64,000 bases of DNA from Carallia brachiata (lineage: Eukaryota; Streptophyta; Magnoliopsida; Malpighiales; Rhizophoraceae). Below, in pieces: positions 51,978-63,330 of the stretch (positions within the stretch are counted from its first letter, which is position 1; each line of letters begins with the position of its first letter). The translations under genes and the position numbers were made by a program. The notes beneath the pieces were generated by a model that saw only the letters and a list, made by a program, of their open reading frames with translations, had not been told where the DNA came from and made no database searches. The stretch covers positions 122,721 to 186,720 of the forward strand of contig JADCRB010000020.1 in the NCBI GenBank assembly GCA_021464245.1, read 5' to 3'.

Positions 51978-52192
51978 CTATTCCACTCGGTGAAAGTACT
52001 GCTCTCGGACATTGTCGACGAAATGAAGCGTACACAACCAGAATATAGCAGATATCCAAGAAAAATAGAGCACCGTAATTAAGCATTCTGGCCGCAACAA
52101 GATAGGAGAAACTGTGAACATTGCCAGATAATTCGCGTCGCCTGTTGATCGTCGGCGGTAACACCAATCCCGGTACCAATGCCTCGATCACC
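51978..52192 (-). pseudogene. DUF1218 copy 2, exon 3
   Basis: After the acceptor CTCATTTCAG the - strand reads GVIEALVPGLVLPPTI-like text, GNVHSFSYLVAARMLNYGAL and FFLDICYILVVYASF, aligning with the third and fourth membrane segments of DUF1218 (GLxAALLLWxxI, NVHHxxxYxCP, GGAFxxLDxxLFWL). A one-base shift follows; VDNVREQYFHRVE and a stop (TAG, 51980-51978), the usual NxREDYF ending, lie in the next frame. The conserved CPTAK motif is lost. Joining to exon 2 keeps phase (AT|G). Confidence 0.65.
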
Positions 52193-52575
52193 CTGAAATG
52201 AGTTCAAATATCATATATAATATTAGTATGAGAAGGGATTGTATTATTTATGAAAATAGGAAGAACTAAATATGTGATGTTTAAAGAAATAAGGAGAGCT
52301 ACCTCATTGTGTGACTTACATTTTAATAAATTTTTTAATAAACTAAAAAAAATTCATAATTATGGAGAAATCAGTCCATAAACTTTAATTCCTCATGGGC
52401 ATCACATTGCATCCCATTATATTGCATGAAACTTCCACACTGAACAGCCAGAAGGGCCTTTTGGCCTACAAACAGGCAACAGCAATACCAAAAGCAAGCA
52501 ACAGAGAATTTAACAATAATAATAATATAAGGAGATAAAAGGAGGCAAGGAAGGAAAGAAAGAGAGAGTGCTCAC

Positions 52576-52789
52576 ATAGCAAGGATGTAGCAGACCCAAA
52601 AGCCGATGTTGCGTGACAAAACATCTTGCGGAATGATCCTGCCACCGTAAGGGTAGGATAGGGAGTGGTAGCCCACGACAGATGTAGCAAGCCAAAATGC
52701 AAAGGATAGGCATCTGTAGAAAACGGATATATCACATACAAGCGGATATTTGCATGTGAGTGCATCTCCTTCCAATTGCACTTCAAATT
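52576..52789 (-). pseudogene. DUF1218 copy 2, exon 2
   Basis: The - strand reads GDALTCKYPLVCD, LSFAFWLATSVVGYHSLSYP, YGGRIIPQDVLSRN and GFWVCYILAM, then donor GTGAGC, the same donor context as copy 1. This matches the CKYP, second membrane segment and FYPYxGK motifs of DUF1218. The acceptor TTTATTTTTAG begins at the very edge of the copia insertion. Phase between exon 1 and exon 2 does not join cleanly, so the gene may be broken here too. Confidence 0.7.
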
Positions 52790-52796
52790 CTAAAAA

Positions 52797-52801
52797 TAAA
52801 G
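52797..52801. repeat. Target-site duplication of the copia element, left
   Basis: TAAAG here and TAAAG at 58094-58098, exact copies flanking the LTRs. Confidence 0.9.
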
Positions 52802-53286
52802 TGAAGATCAACACAAGTTTTTTCTTAATCTAGAAAAATCTAGAAGGTAATCCAATCTAGAAGAAGAAGGAAAGTTCTAGCAACATTTAGCATCACCAAT
52901 TTGGGCTTCTACCAACATAACAATTATTGTGGACCATTCATGAAGCTTCTAGTTGCATTTAGACAAAGCCAAGTCTAGAATTTTCTTCACCGACTCCAAC
53001 TAGTATAAATAGGTGATGGATGTTGTTGTGTAGTGTGTGTGGCAAAAGTGAGAATTGAGTGAGCCAATAAAATAGATATGTGTGTGTGAGTTGTTGTGAG
53101 AGAGAGGAAGGTCAGTGAGGTAAAAAAAAATAAGAAAAGTAATATTTGTGTGTTGTGTTGGTGTGAGAAGTAAGTGAAAGTTAAGAGATTTACGTTTTAT
53201 AAAGAATTGAGTACTGTGTAATTATCTAATTTAATATAATAAAATCATCAATTTTCACTCGAGCTAGTCCCCCTCTTTTCTTAACA
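52802..53286 (+). repeat. Copia 5' LTR
   Basis: 485 bp. A TATA box (TATAAAT, 53004-53010) and AATAAAA text (53235-53243) are placed as expected for LTR transcription start and polyadenylation. Confidence 0.92.
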
Positions 53287-53289
53287 ATT

Positions 53290-53301
53290 TGGTATCAGAG
53301 C
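53290..53301 (+). other. Copia primer-binding site, initiator Met tRNA
   Basis: TGGTATCAGAGC, complementary to the 3' end of plant initiator methionine tRNA, three bases after the LTR. Confidence 0.9.
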
Positions 53302-53454
53302 TTGCGGTCTGGGACCGTGATTTTCGTGCTACCGATCTGGGATCGGATTCGTCGAAGAGTTCGTGAGGAAACTCTATCCACGCGCAGTTTGGGACCGTGA
53401 GAAATTTTTGTTCTGGGACCGTGAGAAATTTTTGGTCTGGGACCAAATAAAATA

Positions 53455-54418
53455 ATGGATGCAATTAACGTAGGGGTTATCAAAAATTATGGCATGTGGA
53501 AGACCTGTATGGAGTCGTATCTCCAAGGATAGGACCTTTGGGAGGTAGTCAATGGCAGCGACACTACACCACCAGATGAGACCGCAACACTGAAGAAATA
53601 AAATATAAAGGCTGGAAAAGCGATGTTCGCTATCAAGACAACAGTAGAAGAAGAGATATTGGAGCACGTCAGATACGATAGAACTCCGAAAGAAGCTTGG
53701 GATAATCTAGCTTCACGATTTGCTAAAAAATGATATGCGGCTTCAATTATTAGAAAATGAAGTAATGTCTACAACTCAGCGTGAAATGACTATAAGTCAA
53801 TATTTTACAAAAATTAAATCAATTTGCCGCGAAATTTTGGAACTGGATTTTGAGTCTAAAATTAGTGAAGCTAGAATGAGAAGAATTATTGTTCATGATT
53901 TGTGCCCAGAATATCGAGGATTCATCGCCGCAGTTCAAGGTTGGCCCACTCAACTTTCAATTGAAGAATTAGAAAATTTGCTAGTTAGCCAGGAGACTCT
54001 AGCTAAGCAACTAGCAAGAGTTTCAATAAAAGGTGAAGAGGAAGCCTTGTTCATTGGCCAACGAAAAAGGCATTTTAAATTAAATAATTTTAGAAAATTA
54101 AAGAATGATGAAGAAGAAAAATATGTTAAGCCACGGAGGAGGAGTTCCCAACCAGGGGGAGTTCAACAGCATCAAAATAAAAATTGGCGACAGAATCAAG
54201 GTGCAAAGAAGCGAAATAGCGAGTGCTATAACTGCGGCAAGAAGTGACATTATGCGCGGGATTGTTGGTCTAGGAAGAAAACAGTACAAGGGAATGTCGC
54301 TACCTCCAGCAACGATCATCAGGCATCCTACAGTGAAGATGAATGGGATTTGGAAGCGTCATTTGCAGTGATAGAGCCTACAAGAGATGTCTTAAGCAGT
54401 AGTCATCAAGAAGAATAA
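53455..54418 (+). pseudogene. Copia gag, broken
   Basis: From ATG 53455 the frame reads MDAINVGVIKNYGMWKTCME and stops at 53530 (TAG) and 53599 (TAA). After a frame shift near 53725 it is open from 53720: ISQYFTKIKSICREILEL, MRRIIVHDLCPEYRGFI and GWPTQLSIEELENLLVSQE, the copia gag (UBN2) fold. The zinc knuckle CYNCGKK-stop-HYARDCW has a TGA (54245-54247) where Gly is expected, so CX2CX4HX4C is cut. A further TAA at 54416 replaces a likely Gln. Confidence 0.88.
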
Positions 54419-54499
54419 GTGATCGCCCTGAATGCCATAACAGAGGAGGAAATTGAAGGACATGTGGTCACGACATCAAACTCCAACAAAGTAGACTAT

Positions 54500-54570
54500 A
54501 GCAAAAATTGGATATTTGACTCTGGATGCTCAAACCACATCATTGGTGATAAAAAAAAAAATACATGAGC
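54500..54570 (+). pseudogene. Copia protease active-site remnant
   Basis: [14 protein letters not shown], the aspartic protease motif (DSG at 54518-54526), followed at once by a run of A where the frame is lost. Confidence 0.8.
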
Positions 54571-55560
54571 TATCAGAATACAAAGGACGATGCATTGTTG
54601 TGACAGCGAACAATTCCAGACTTCCAATCACACACATTGGTAAGACAAAAATTACATCAAACCATGGATCTAATGAAGTTCAGCTGCAAAATGTCTACCA
54701 TGTCCCGGGCACCAAAAAGAATCTACTATCGATAACTCAACTCACTGCTCCAGGCAATTTTGTAGTTTTTGGCCCAAATGACGTCAAAGTATATAAAGAT
54801 TTAAACGTCATTAGCACACCATTCTTGGAAGGAAAGAAACAAGAGTCTATCTACGTAATGTCTACAAAGTCAGCATACGTGGACAAGACAAGAAAAAATG
54901 AGACAGTTGATCTCTGGCATGCACGCTTGGGACATGTAAGTTATCACAAATTGAATGTGATGATGAAGAAAGCCATGCTCAAAGGTCTTCCCCAACTTGA
55001 AGTCAGAAATGATACGGTTTGTGCTGGATGCCAGTATGGAAAGGTGCATCAACTGCCATATGAAGAGTCTAAATTCAGAGCTACACAGCCATTGGAGCTT
55101 GTCCATTCAGACGTATTTGGTCGAGTCAAACACCCATCTATAAGTGGATGTCAGTATATGGTGACATTTATAGATGATTACTCTAAGTACGTGTGGGTGT
55201 TCTTTATGAAAGAGAAATCAGAGACATTAAACAAGTTCAAAGAATTTAAAGAGAAAGTTGAAAAAGAGGTAGGAAGAAAGCTTCAATGCTTGCGCACAGA
55301 CAACGGGGGAGAGTACACTTCAAAAGAATTTATTGACTATCTAAACAAGCATAAGATAAAGAGGCAATTGACTTGTCCCAACACACAACCACAAGCAAAA
55401 TGGTGTGGCCGAAAGGAAGAAGAACATCTCGCAGAGGTGTAGGAGCATGCTTCATGCCAAGAATGTGCCGGAAGGTTTTGGGCCGAGTGTATGAGAACTG
55501 CAGCTCATGTGATCAATAGGCTTCCTAAGTCAAGTTGGGATTCGTGTCTCCCTTCAAAAG
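54565..55560 (+). pseudogene. Copia integrase, frameshifted
   Basis: [16 protein letters not shown], then the GAG-pre-integrase zinc region [15 protein letters not shown]...CAGCQYGK, then core [20 protein letters not shown] (first Asp), [19 protein letters not shown] and [14 protein letters not shown] (second Asp). A one-base change near 55390 shifts the frame before the catalytic Glu segment (NGVAERK is read in another frame). Confidence 0.88.
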
Positions 55561-55888
55561 CTGTGGAACATGAGACCCACGGTAACTCACTTTCGTGTAT
55601 TCGGAAGTGTATGTTATGTGTTTGTGCCTAGTCATCTTTGCAGTAAATTTGATAAGAAAGTCGCCGGTGCATTTTTGTGGGATATGACAATGAAAGGAAG
55701 GGATGGAGATGCTGCGATCCCACAACCAATCGAATTCATGTGTCTCGGAATGTTGTGTTTGATGAAGCATCATCATGGTGGTCATCTCAGCAAGTGTCAC
55801 TACCAAATTCAAAAGAAATGGAAGAGATATTGCGAGAGAATGATAATGATCAAGGAGGTCCATCACAACCAAGGCGACAGAGAAGGAT

Positions 55889-57220
55889 GTGGAACAAAGT
55901 CCATGGCAAACAGGTGTTTACGAGAGGCCGTCAACAGAAAGAGAAGAGTCTACACAAAAAGAAACAAGACAAGAGACTTTAGAATTAAAGAGGTCGACTC
56001 GAGTACGAAGGCCAAATCCAAGGTATGTGAATGCAGCTCTAGCCGTAGAAGACTCTGAGAAAGAGCCATCATCATTTGAAGAAGCTATAAAGAGTGACCA
56101 ATGGCAGAAGGCGATGAAGGAAGAGATTCAAGCCTTGAAGGACAATCAAACTTGGAATTTAGTACCCAAGCCAAGAGATGTCAAACCCATATCATGCAAA
56201 TGGGTTTATAAGATAAAAAGAAGACTTGATGGATTAGTTGAAAGATATAAGGCTCGTTTGGTTGCTCATGGATTCTCACAAGAGTCTGGTGTGGACTATG
56301 ATGAGATGTTCAGTCCAGTGGCAAAAATCACGACAGTACGAATACTGCTCGCCCTTGCAGCAAGTAAATCTTGGAAGTTGTGGCAGATGGACGTAAAGAA
56401 TGCTTTCCTCCATGGAGAACTAGATCGAGAGATCTATATGCAACAACCACAAGGATTTGAAGATCACACTCATTCAAAATACATATGCAAGTTGAGAAAA
56501 GCACTCTATGGATTGAAGCAAGCACCACGAGCATGGTATGGTAAAATTGCAGAATTCTTCGTCCAGACTGGATACTCAGTTTCACATGCAGATTCAAGCT
56601 TATTTGTTAAAAATCGAAAAAAAAAGTTGGCTGTAGTACTAGTGTACGTTGACGATCTAATCATCACTGGCAATGATGAAGGCGAGGTTCTACAAATTAA
56701 GAAAAATCTATCAATCCGCTTTCAGATGAAAGAGCTTGGCGAGCTAAAACATTCTCTTGGACTAGAAGTGGATCAAACAAAAGAAGGATTATTCCTATGC
56801 CAGCACAAGTATGCAAAGGACTTACTCAAAAAGTTTGGAATGCTCGAGTGCAAGCCAATCTCGACTCCTATTGAAGCCAATGCCAAACTGTGTGCCTTAG
56901 AAAGAAAAGAGTTGCAAGATCCTACTATGTATCGCCAACTAGTTGGAAGCTTGATCTATATGACATTGACACGTCCAGACATAGCTTATGCTGTTGGAGT
57001 TGCAAGTCGCTACATGCAGGAGCTAAGGAAGCCACACTTAGAAGCCGTACGACGAATTTTAAGATATGTGAAAGGAACACTAGACTATGGCATTCTCCAC
57101 AAGAAAGAGAAAGAATGTAAGTTAGCTGGCTACTGTGACGCAAACTATAGCGGTGACCATGACACTCGACGGTCAACCACTGGGTATTTGTTTAAGTTGG
57201 GCTCAGGCTCTATATCATAG
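55889..57220 (+). pseudogene. Copia reverse transcriptase, long intact stretch
   Basis: An open 443-codon frame covers the [83 protein letters not shown] and the catalytic [11 protein letters not shown]. It ends with [20 protein letters not shown] of RNase H and is cut by TAG (57218-57220) where Trp is normal (SISW). The RT domain itself is unbroken. Confidence 0.9.
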
Positions 57221-57613
57221 TGCAGTAAAAGACAACCAACCGTCTCATTGTCAACTACTGAAGAGGAGTATAGAGCAGCAGCAGCAGCATTTCAAGAAAG
57301 TATGTGGCTGAAATTACTTTTGAAAGATCTCCATCAACAAATAGACTATGCAATGCCTTTATACTGTGATAATCAATCAGCTATCCAATTGGCGGAGAAT
57401 CCAGTCTTTCATGCAAGAACAAAACATGTGGAGATTCATTACCATTTTGTTAGAGAAAAAGCTTTACAAGGGGAGATCGAGATGAAGAAAATTAACACCA
57501 ATAATCAAGTGGTAGACATTCTCACCAAAGGCCTCAATGGAACCAAATTTGATGATTTTCACATACAGCTTAGAATGACAAGAAGAGCAACTTGTGTTGA
57601 GGGGGAGAATTGA
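57221..57613 (+). pseudogene. Copia RNase H C-terminal half
   Basis: LSTTEEEYRAAAAAFQE, LYCDNQSAIQLAENPVFHAR, TKHVEIHYHFVREK and VVDILTKGLNGTKFDDF run in frame with RT after the TAG stop. The catalytic Glu (EEEY) and Asp (CDNQS) are present. Stop at 57611-57613 overlaps the start of the 3' LTR. Confidence 0.88.
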
Positions 57614-58093
57614 AGATCAACACAAGTTTTTTCTTAATCTAGAAAACTCTAGAAGGTAATCCAATCTAGAAGAAGAAGGAAAGTTCTAGCAAGATTTAGC
57701 ATCACCAATTTGGGCTTCTACCAATATAACAATTATTGTGGACCATTCATGAAGCTTCTAGTTGCATTTAGACAAAGCCAAGTCTAGAATTTTCTTCACC
57801 GACTCCAACTAGTATAAATAGGTGATGGATGTTGTTGTGTAGTGTGTGTGGAAAAAGTGAGAATTGAGTGAGCCAATAAAATAGATGTTTGTGTGTGAGT
57901 TGTCGTGAGAGAGAGGGAGGTAAGTGAGGTAAAAAAATAAGAAAAGTAATATTTGTGTGTTGTGTTGGTGTTAGAAGTAAGTGAGACTTAAGAGACTTAC
58001 GTTTTATAAAGAATTGAGTACTGTGTAATTATCTAATTTAATATAATAAAATCATCAATCTCCACTCGAGCTAGTCCCCCTCTTTTCTTAACA
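57611..58093 (+). repeat. Copia 3' LTR
   Basis: 483 bp matching 52802-53286, preceded by the polypurine tract and followed by TAAAG (58094-58098). Confidence 0.92.
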
Positions 58094-58302
58094 TAAAGAA
58101 GTAAATTTAATTAGTATAGTTAAATGAGAAAGAATTAAGCATTAATTGAATATCATAATAATCTAGCAGCACGCATGTGTTGATGAATATTTGAGGATCC
58201 AAATCCTACAACAACAAAGCCAACAACCACTTTTTTGTAATTACATATTAAAAATGATAAAAGGGATAAGTATAAGAGGATAAGGAGAAGGAGGAGGGTT
58301 AC

Positions 58303-58392
58303 TAATTCTTTTGCAGCGAGTAGACTGAAGAAGCAGCTCAGCGCACCGAGAGTCAGCACAATCATTCCCATTTGTTCCACTGTTATCGCCAT
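58303..58392 (-). pseudogene. DUF1218 copy 2, exon 1
   Basis: The - strand from ATG 58392 reads MAITVEQMGMIVLTLGALSC and FFSLLAAKEL, exactly 30 codons, then GTAACC. Size and content (short start, one membrane segment ending before the donor) match exon 1 of copy 1 (31 codons). It is now about 5.5 kb from exon 2 because of the copia insertion. The start region is intact. Confidence 0.6.
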
Positions 58393-59085
58393 TTTTTGTT
58401 TCCAATTTTCTACTTTTCCTTTCAATTTTCTCTCTTTTAGCTACGTATGTACAAGGTTTTTTATTTCTCTTCTTCTTCTTCTTCTTCGTACAACTAGCTT
58501 CTTAATTGTTGGGGTCTTTTTGCTTTTTATGTTGATTGATGCTAAGGGTCGTCTGTTTTACGCGGTTTTTAATTAGTGGCCACTGAACGAGTCCTCCACC
58601 TTATTTCAAGCTATGTATCTGATTTCTACAACAAACAAAATTAATTTGTTACGTTCTCGCTACTATACCACCTCATCCTCCTGATTATAAATTTGAAACA
58701 AACTAACAAAGTCAGTCTCCCTTTTTTTTTGTTATGAGTGAAATTGGAGTACCACATCTCTAAATTATAAATTCGACAGTTACCCGATTATACTTAGTAA
58801 TTTTATTAATTTGCTTTTTCTGTTCTCTTTTTTCAAGCTAAAATCGTTATTACACTCAAGTTTTTCAGATGTATATAAGTAAATTAAGTCAGATTAAACA
58901 ATTCACTTAAATCAAAAGCAAGTAAAAGAAAACTAAATATAATAATGTCTTTGAAAGGTTGGAATATTGTTGTAACTGAAGGCCAAGGATACCATAAATA
59001 TAAAATTTTGAAATAATTTAAAAGTAATATTATTTTACTACACTTAAGTAGTATTGGAGTCCAATGGTATCTACAGTAAAAATTT
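58393..59085. repeat. DUF1218 unit upstream flank, partly duplicated
   Basis: 58680-58870 (CAAAGTCAGTCTCCC, CCCGATTATACTTAGTAATT) is matched at 61015-61170 (CAAAGTCAGTCTCAAC, CCCGATTATACTCGGTGATT). No gene seen. Confidence 0.5.
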
Positions 59086-59089
59086 TTTT

Positions 59090-59302
59090 AGAGTGCCATT
59101 ACAGTTCTAGAAATTTTTTACTTGAAATTTTGTCTAATTGCAACAAACTTTCAACTTTTTACAATTATTATAATATTTTTTGCAATAAAAAATTAATAAG
59201 ATGTACTTTGTTTTGTTGTAAAAAGTATTACGGTAATTACAAATATTCAAAATCTCATTGTAATTGGACAAATTTTTAAATAAAAAATTTCTGATACTCT
59301 AC
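59090..59302. mobile_element. Foldback MITE, family F2
   Basis: CTAGAAATTTTTTACTTG on the left pairs with AAATAAAAAATTTCTGATAC on the right, and TTTTTTGCAATAAAAAATT is at the centre. The clearest F2 copy. Confidence 0.6.
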
Positions 59303-59763
59303 TTTTTTCCTTTTTTTTAATTAACTCAAATATCTAATAACTCATATTATTATATTATTACTTTAAAATTACTCTTGTGAAGTTAAAAAATTCTTTTTAT
59401 ATAATTTGAATATAAAGTTCTCCTAGGATTGCAGGCAAAATGTTTTTAACTATTGTTACTTTGTTAGTACGGCAAAAGGAAGGCAGTTTAAACTTCAACC
59501 TTCAATTTTTTTTAGCACTGTTAGGCACCAATACTTATTAGAGGACATAATAAGTGCAACTTTCAAATTTATTTATGTGTGACAAATGTGACTGGTGCAT
59601 ACTTCTTGCGTCTCCCACGGGTTTTATGTTTTATGAATATATTAATCATTGTTGAATCCACTTAAATTCTCAAAGTGATGCTATTTTTCCACCATATGGT
59701 TGTCAATCAACCATCTTTCTTGATTTAACTGCACAAATCTGATTAATTTCGTAGTTTAGATTA

Positions 59764-60185
59764 TTATTGAACGACTATTGACCCGTAAAATGGACAAATT
59801 AGAGTTTGTCGTTTACGTTTGTGCCACATAAATGTGCCAAACAACTCGAATATTCTCCCTTGGTGGTGCGTAGTGAAGCACGAGAAAATGTTATTGTGGT
59901 GCAGGGACGAGAAAACTAGGCCATAAATGACCAGGTAGAAGATAAAGAAACCAACAAGTTCATTGCACAAGATGAACAAGACAAAAAGGAAAAGTAGGTC
60001 CCTTTGCCCTTGCCATCAAATCACTTACAAATTTGGCCACCAAACGCACAGTTTGTAGATCGTTGCATTGAAGATACAAAGGCCGAAAGCAAACCCCAAC
60101 TCATTGAGAAATTTAAACAAATATATAACAGAAAATAGAACAAATTTTGGAATTTGATGGAGAAAAAACCAGTGTCATGAATGAA
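59764..60185 (-). other. Duplicated exon-like membrane segment, second copy
   Basis: Reads FILCNELVGFFIFYLVIYGL then VFSSLHHNNIF in an open - strand frame, and LCVWWPNL before a GTAAGT upstream, like 26496-26930. The copies differ by few substitutions and the frame is open in both, but no ATG, complete exon set or domain is found. Confidence 0.35.
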
Positions 60186-60189
60186 AAAA

Positions 60190-62276
60190 TCATCGAACTT
60201 AACCTGTGTGAGAGGAGCTGAAATAAGTCCCAAATCAACGGATTCTAATTTCTCATAATCCAGATTTAAGTAATGTATAAAATCATTTTTGATTAATAAA
60301 ATTATCATCACATCTAAACAACCCAATTCACAATCTCATCTAAAAAATAACTCTAAATTCAAATAAAAAAATGTGGGTTTTTAGCACCTTGATAAAAGAC
60401 GTGACGCTCAGCATTTACACTATTCTAATCTCAAAGTTTTTCTTAACAAAAAAAAAAAATATTCCCAATTATGTTTGTTATACCACTTGTTGATCTAATA
60501 TTAATGTTATCCTTATCCTAGGGAAATTTATTCTATTCTTTAAGAGCTCTAATACATAGACGAAGTTATTGATAACTTTATTGCACATCAATTTTTTTAG
60601 TATCCATGTCATAAGTAAAAATAAATAAAATTAATATTTAATAAATTCATTACTAATACGTACACAGAATAATTGCATTGCTCTCTGGATCGCACTCCTT
60701 CCCGTGTATCTAATAGTACCGAATCTTTAAATATTTCCTCATCTTTCACATTCCTTTTTCTCTACTTTGACTATTTCCCGTCTTTCCCCGCCCTTTTATT
60801 GTTTGAGCAGTTTTAAAGCTAAAGCTAACCAACTGTCTACACACTGCCATGGATCCGTAACAAACTAACAATTCAATTTCCTTCTTCTTAGTTGGAGTCC
60901 CCACTTTTTATTTATTTATTCATTTATTTACTTTGTAACAAGGAAGGCCAATCCTAAAATTAAGAAATTACTACCATTAGATGTAAAGAATCTCAGCAAA
61001 GTCAGGCCCGATTATAATTAAATTTGAAACAAAGTCAGTCTCAACTTTTTTTAGGAGTGAGATTGCACATCTCCAAATCTTAAATTCACCCGATTATACT
61101 CGGTGATTTTTATTAATTCTCTGTTCTTTCCCTTGTTTCAAACTAAAATTATTATTAAGCTTAAGTTTCTTTTTTTTTTTTCAGATATCCTAAACTTACA
61201 TTAGCTGATTTGTTAGTTTCCATTTTACTTACATATTGCCACTGTCATCGGAATTATAAGCTTGAGGCAAGCTCAAGTTTTTCTTATATATATGCAAATT
61301 AATTAGGATAGAGCAATTCATTTGAATTAAATTTCATTACGAAAAAAAAGTCGGTTCGAGTGTTGTTGTGACTGATAGTAAAAGTTACCATATTTATAAT
61401 TTTAAATAATTTAAAAATAAGAATATATGACTATATTTAAATAGTAATATAATACAATTTAATAAAATATAATAGTTTATATATTTTTTGAATAAATTTA
61501 ATAATTAAATAATTTATATTATTTTATTATTACTTTAAAACTACTATTAAGAAGGCAAAAAAAATTTTCAATAATTTACATATGAAGCTCGCCAAGGATT
61601 GGTGGCAAAATGGTTTTAAAAAACATTGGATTGGCTAAAAATAATTATGAGAAATAATCTACTGACGAATTCAAATCCTGTCCCTTTTCGCTGATTGTTT
61701 AATTACGAACCCTGGGATTAACTACCAAAACGCAAAACAGAAAAATTGTCAAAGAATGCAAATAAAAAATAGAGTTCATTAGGTACGTAGAAAATAGTTA
61801 AAAAATATCATAAAAATAAATTTAGATTTTAAAAAATAATTATAATTAATTTTCAAAAAATTTAAATTCTAAACATATTTTTTCTATAAAAAAATTTTAA
61901 ACGTATTTAATGATATTATAAATATATTTAATATAACTTTACACTAACCAAAAAAATGACTTTATGCAGCGGTTGTACGGCAGCGGTTAACATACTTTAT
62001 GCGGCGGTTAGATGCGGTGGTTATATATATATATAAACTATTAAATGTCATTAAATAAGAATACTTTATTATTTATTATTATTTATTTGAAGTTATGAAG
62101 TAACGATCACTCATGTATTAAAAGCATGAGACAATGAAATTAGATCCTTATTTGTCTAGTTGATGCGATGTCCTTATTGGGTTTTAACCAAATAATAGGA
62201 CAGAAAAACCTTCATCCAAAATTTAATAGATTTTTAGAAAATAAAAATCTATTAAAAGGACTACAAAACAATTATT

Positions 62277-62310
<34 letters not shown>

Positions 62311-62550
62311 TATAGAGCATCGTAAGCATACCAAAAAAAAAAAAAATCATTATGAATCGGAAAATCAACTTGTAAAGACCAGGGATCCATTGCTGAGGAA
62401 ACCAACTAGCTCCCTGTGCTTTTGCAAGCGCAGAGCCTGCCTAACCGAGTGATCAGGCTTGAGACTTGAGAACCGTTAATTCATTGGTCTGCAGACCTAC
62501 TAATATATTACAATAGTCAGATTATAACCTAACTGTAATATATTATTTTA
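60190..62550. other. Intergenic DNA, duplicated fragments only
   Basis: 60205-60335 matches 51005-51110 and 61015-61170 matches 58680-58870, so a further DUF1218 unit once stood here, but no DUF1218 exon is seen. A (TA)n run lies at 62279-62308. Confidence 0.4.
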
Positions 62551-62554
62551 TTTT

Positions 62555-62945
62555 TTTGATTACTAATGTATTCAAAAGCCCAAAAGAAGCCAAAAAAGTA
62601 CATAAACAATCTAAATACCAGCCTCTTCCTGCAGAAGAATTACTTTAATCCTATCTGGAAAGATGAAATCTCAAAGTTCTAGTGGAGGATACTCCCAAAT
62701 CTGAAGCCGAAATACAACACCGAGGTTAACCATGAAATCTACACAACAATTCCCTCCATTTAGTGTATGTCTAAAATGGCAACTCCAAAATTGTTTCAAT
62801 AGATGTAATGTAGGCACCAATAATGAGTCTATAATGATCAAATTCTCATCCTTTCATAGTAATTTTTTTGCAATGCATGCAGGGAATCAAATTCTATAGC
62901 AATTGAGGTAGTGCACCTTTCTTATCGGTCAACCGCTGCTTATTA
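62555..62945 (-). pseudogene. LINE RNase H fragment, antisense
   Basis: On the - strand, broken frames read DENLIIIDSLL, HTLNGGNCCVDFMVNLG and FRLQIWEYPPLEL, the RNase H C-terminus and tail of plant LINEs (usual text RxxNxxADxLAxxG then PPxxL). The T-rich run at 62545-62557 would be its poly(A) end. A degenerate 3' truncated LINE. Confidence 0.6.
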
Positions 62946-62977
62946 GCTCCAAAAGTTTAAAACAAAATTACAATGGT

Positions 62978-63030
62978 CCTGCCCAATCTTCTTTTTTTTT
63001 TTTTTTAACTGTACCTGCCCAATCTTCTTT
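62978..63030 (-). mobile_element. Micro-retroposon: TACAGTT plus poly(A) between 17-bp direct repeats
   Basis: CCTGCCCAATCTTCTTT is at 62978-62994 and at 63014-63030. Between them are 12 T and AACTGTA. On the - strand the insert is TACAGTT plus poly(A). Same layout as the insertions at 1497, 3912 and 33047. Confidence 0.6.
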
Positions 63031-63057
63031 CATTTCACTTTAATCCGTTAGATTTTA

Positions 63058-63330
63058 TGGTTCACTATAAAGCAACCAATGCGAACAAGATTGCCGCAAT
63101 TCTTGTAGTATATCAGTTTATTTTTAATATTAATTGATAAAGATTGGTCCCTCAACTAGAACAAAAGAAAAGAAAATTCCAATTTCGCAGCTAAATTTAC
63201 CAAGTTTAGTCTTTTGTATAAGATAATAATTCCTAAGTAACTCGGTTTTAATGAATGCAACCATAGCCGTGGCAGACCAACCTCAATATGGAGAATGTAC
63301 GAGTATTATATACGTATATGGGATATATAT
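63058..63330. repeat. Segmental duplication partner of 51.4-51.7 kb
   Basis: TTTCGCAGCTAAATTTACCA, GATAATAATTCCTAAGTAA and ATTATATACGTATAT correspond to 51540-51640. The DUF1218 exon 3 that follows in the other copy is absent here. Confidence 0.6.

Larger units (their letters stand above)
52802..58093 (+). mobile_element. Ty1/copia LTR retrotransposon, nearly complete, with broken frames
   Basis: A 5.3-kb element with LTRs TGAAGATC...TTAACA (485 and 483 bp), an initiator-Met primer site (TGGTATCAGAGC, 53290-53301), a polypurine tract (GAGGGGGAGAAT, 57599-57610) and 5-bp target duplications. Domain order gag, protease, integrase, RT, RNase H defines copia. By eye the LTRs differ at about 15 sites plus one 2-bp A-run difference, about 3%. 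Using the common plant rate of 1.3e-8 per site per year this gives roughly 1.2 million years. It sits in intron 1 of the DUF1218 copy 2 gene, in the opposite orientation. Confidence 0.93.
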
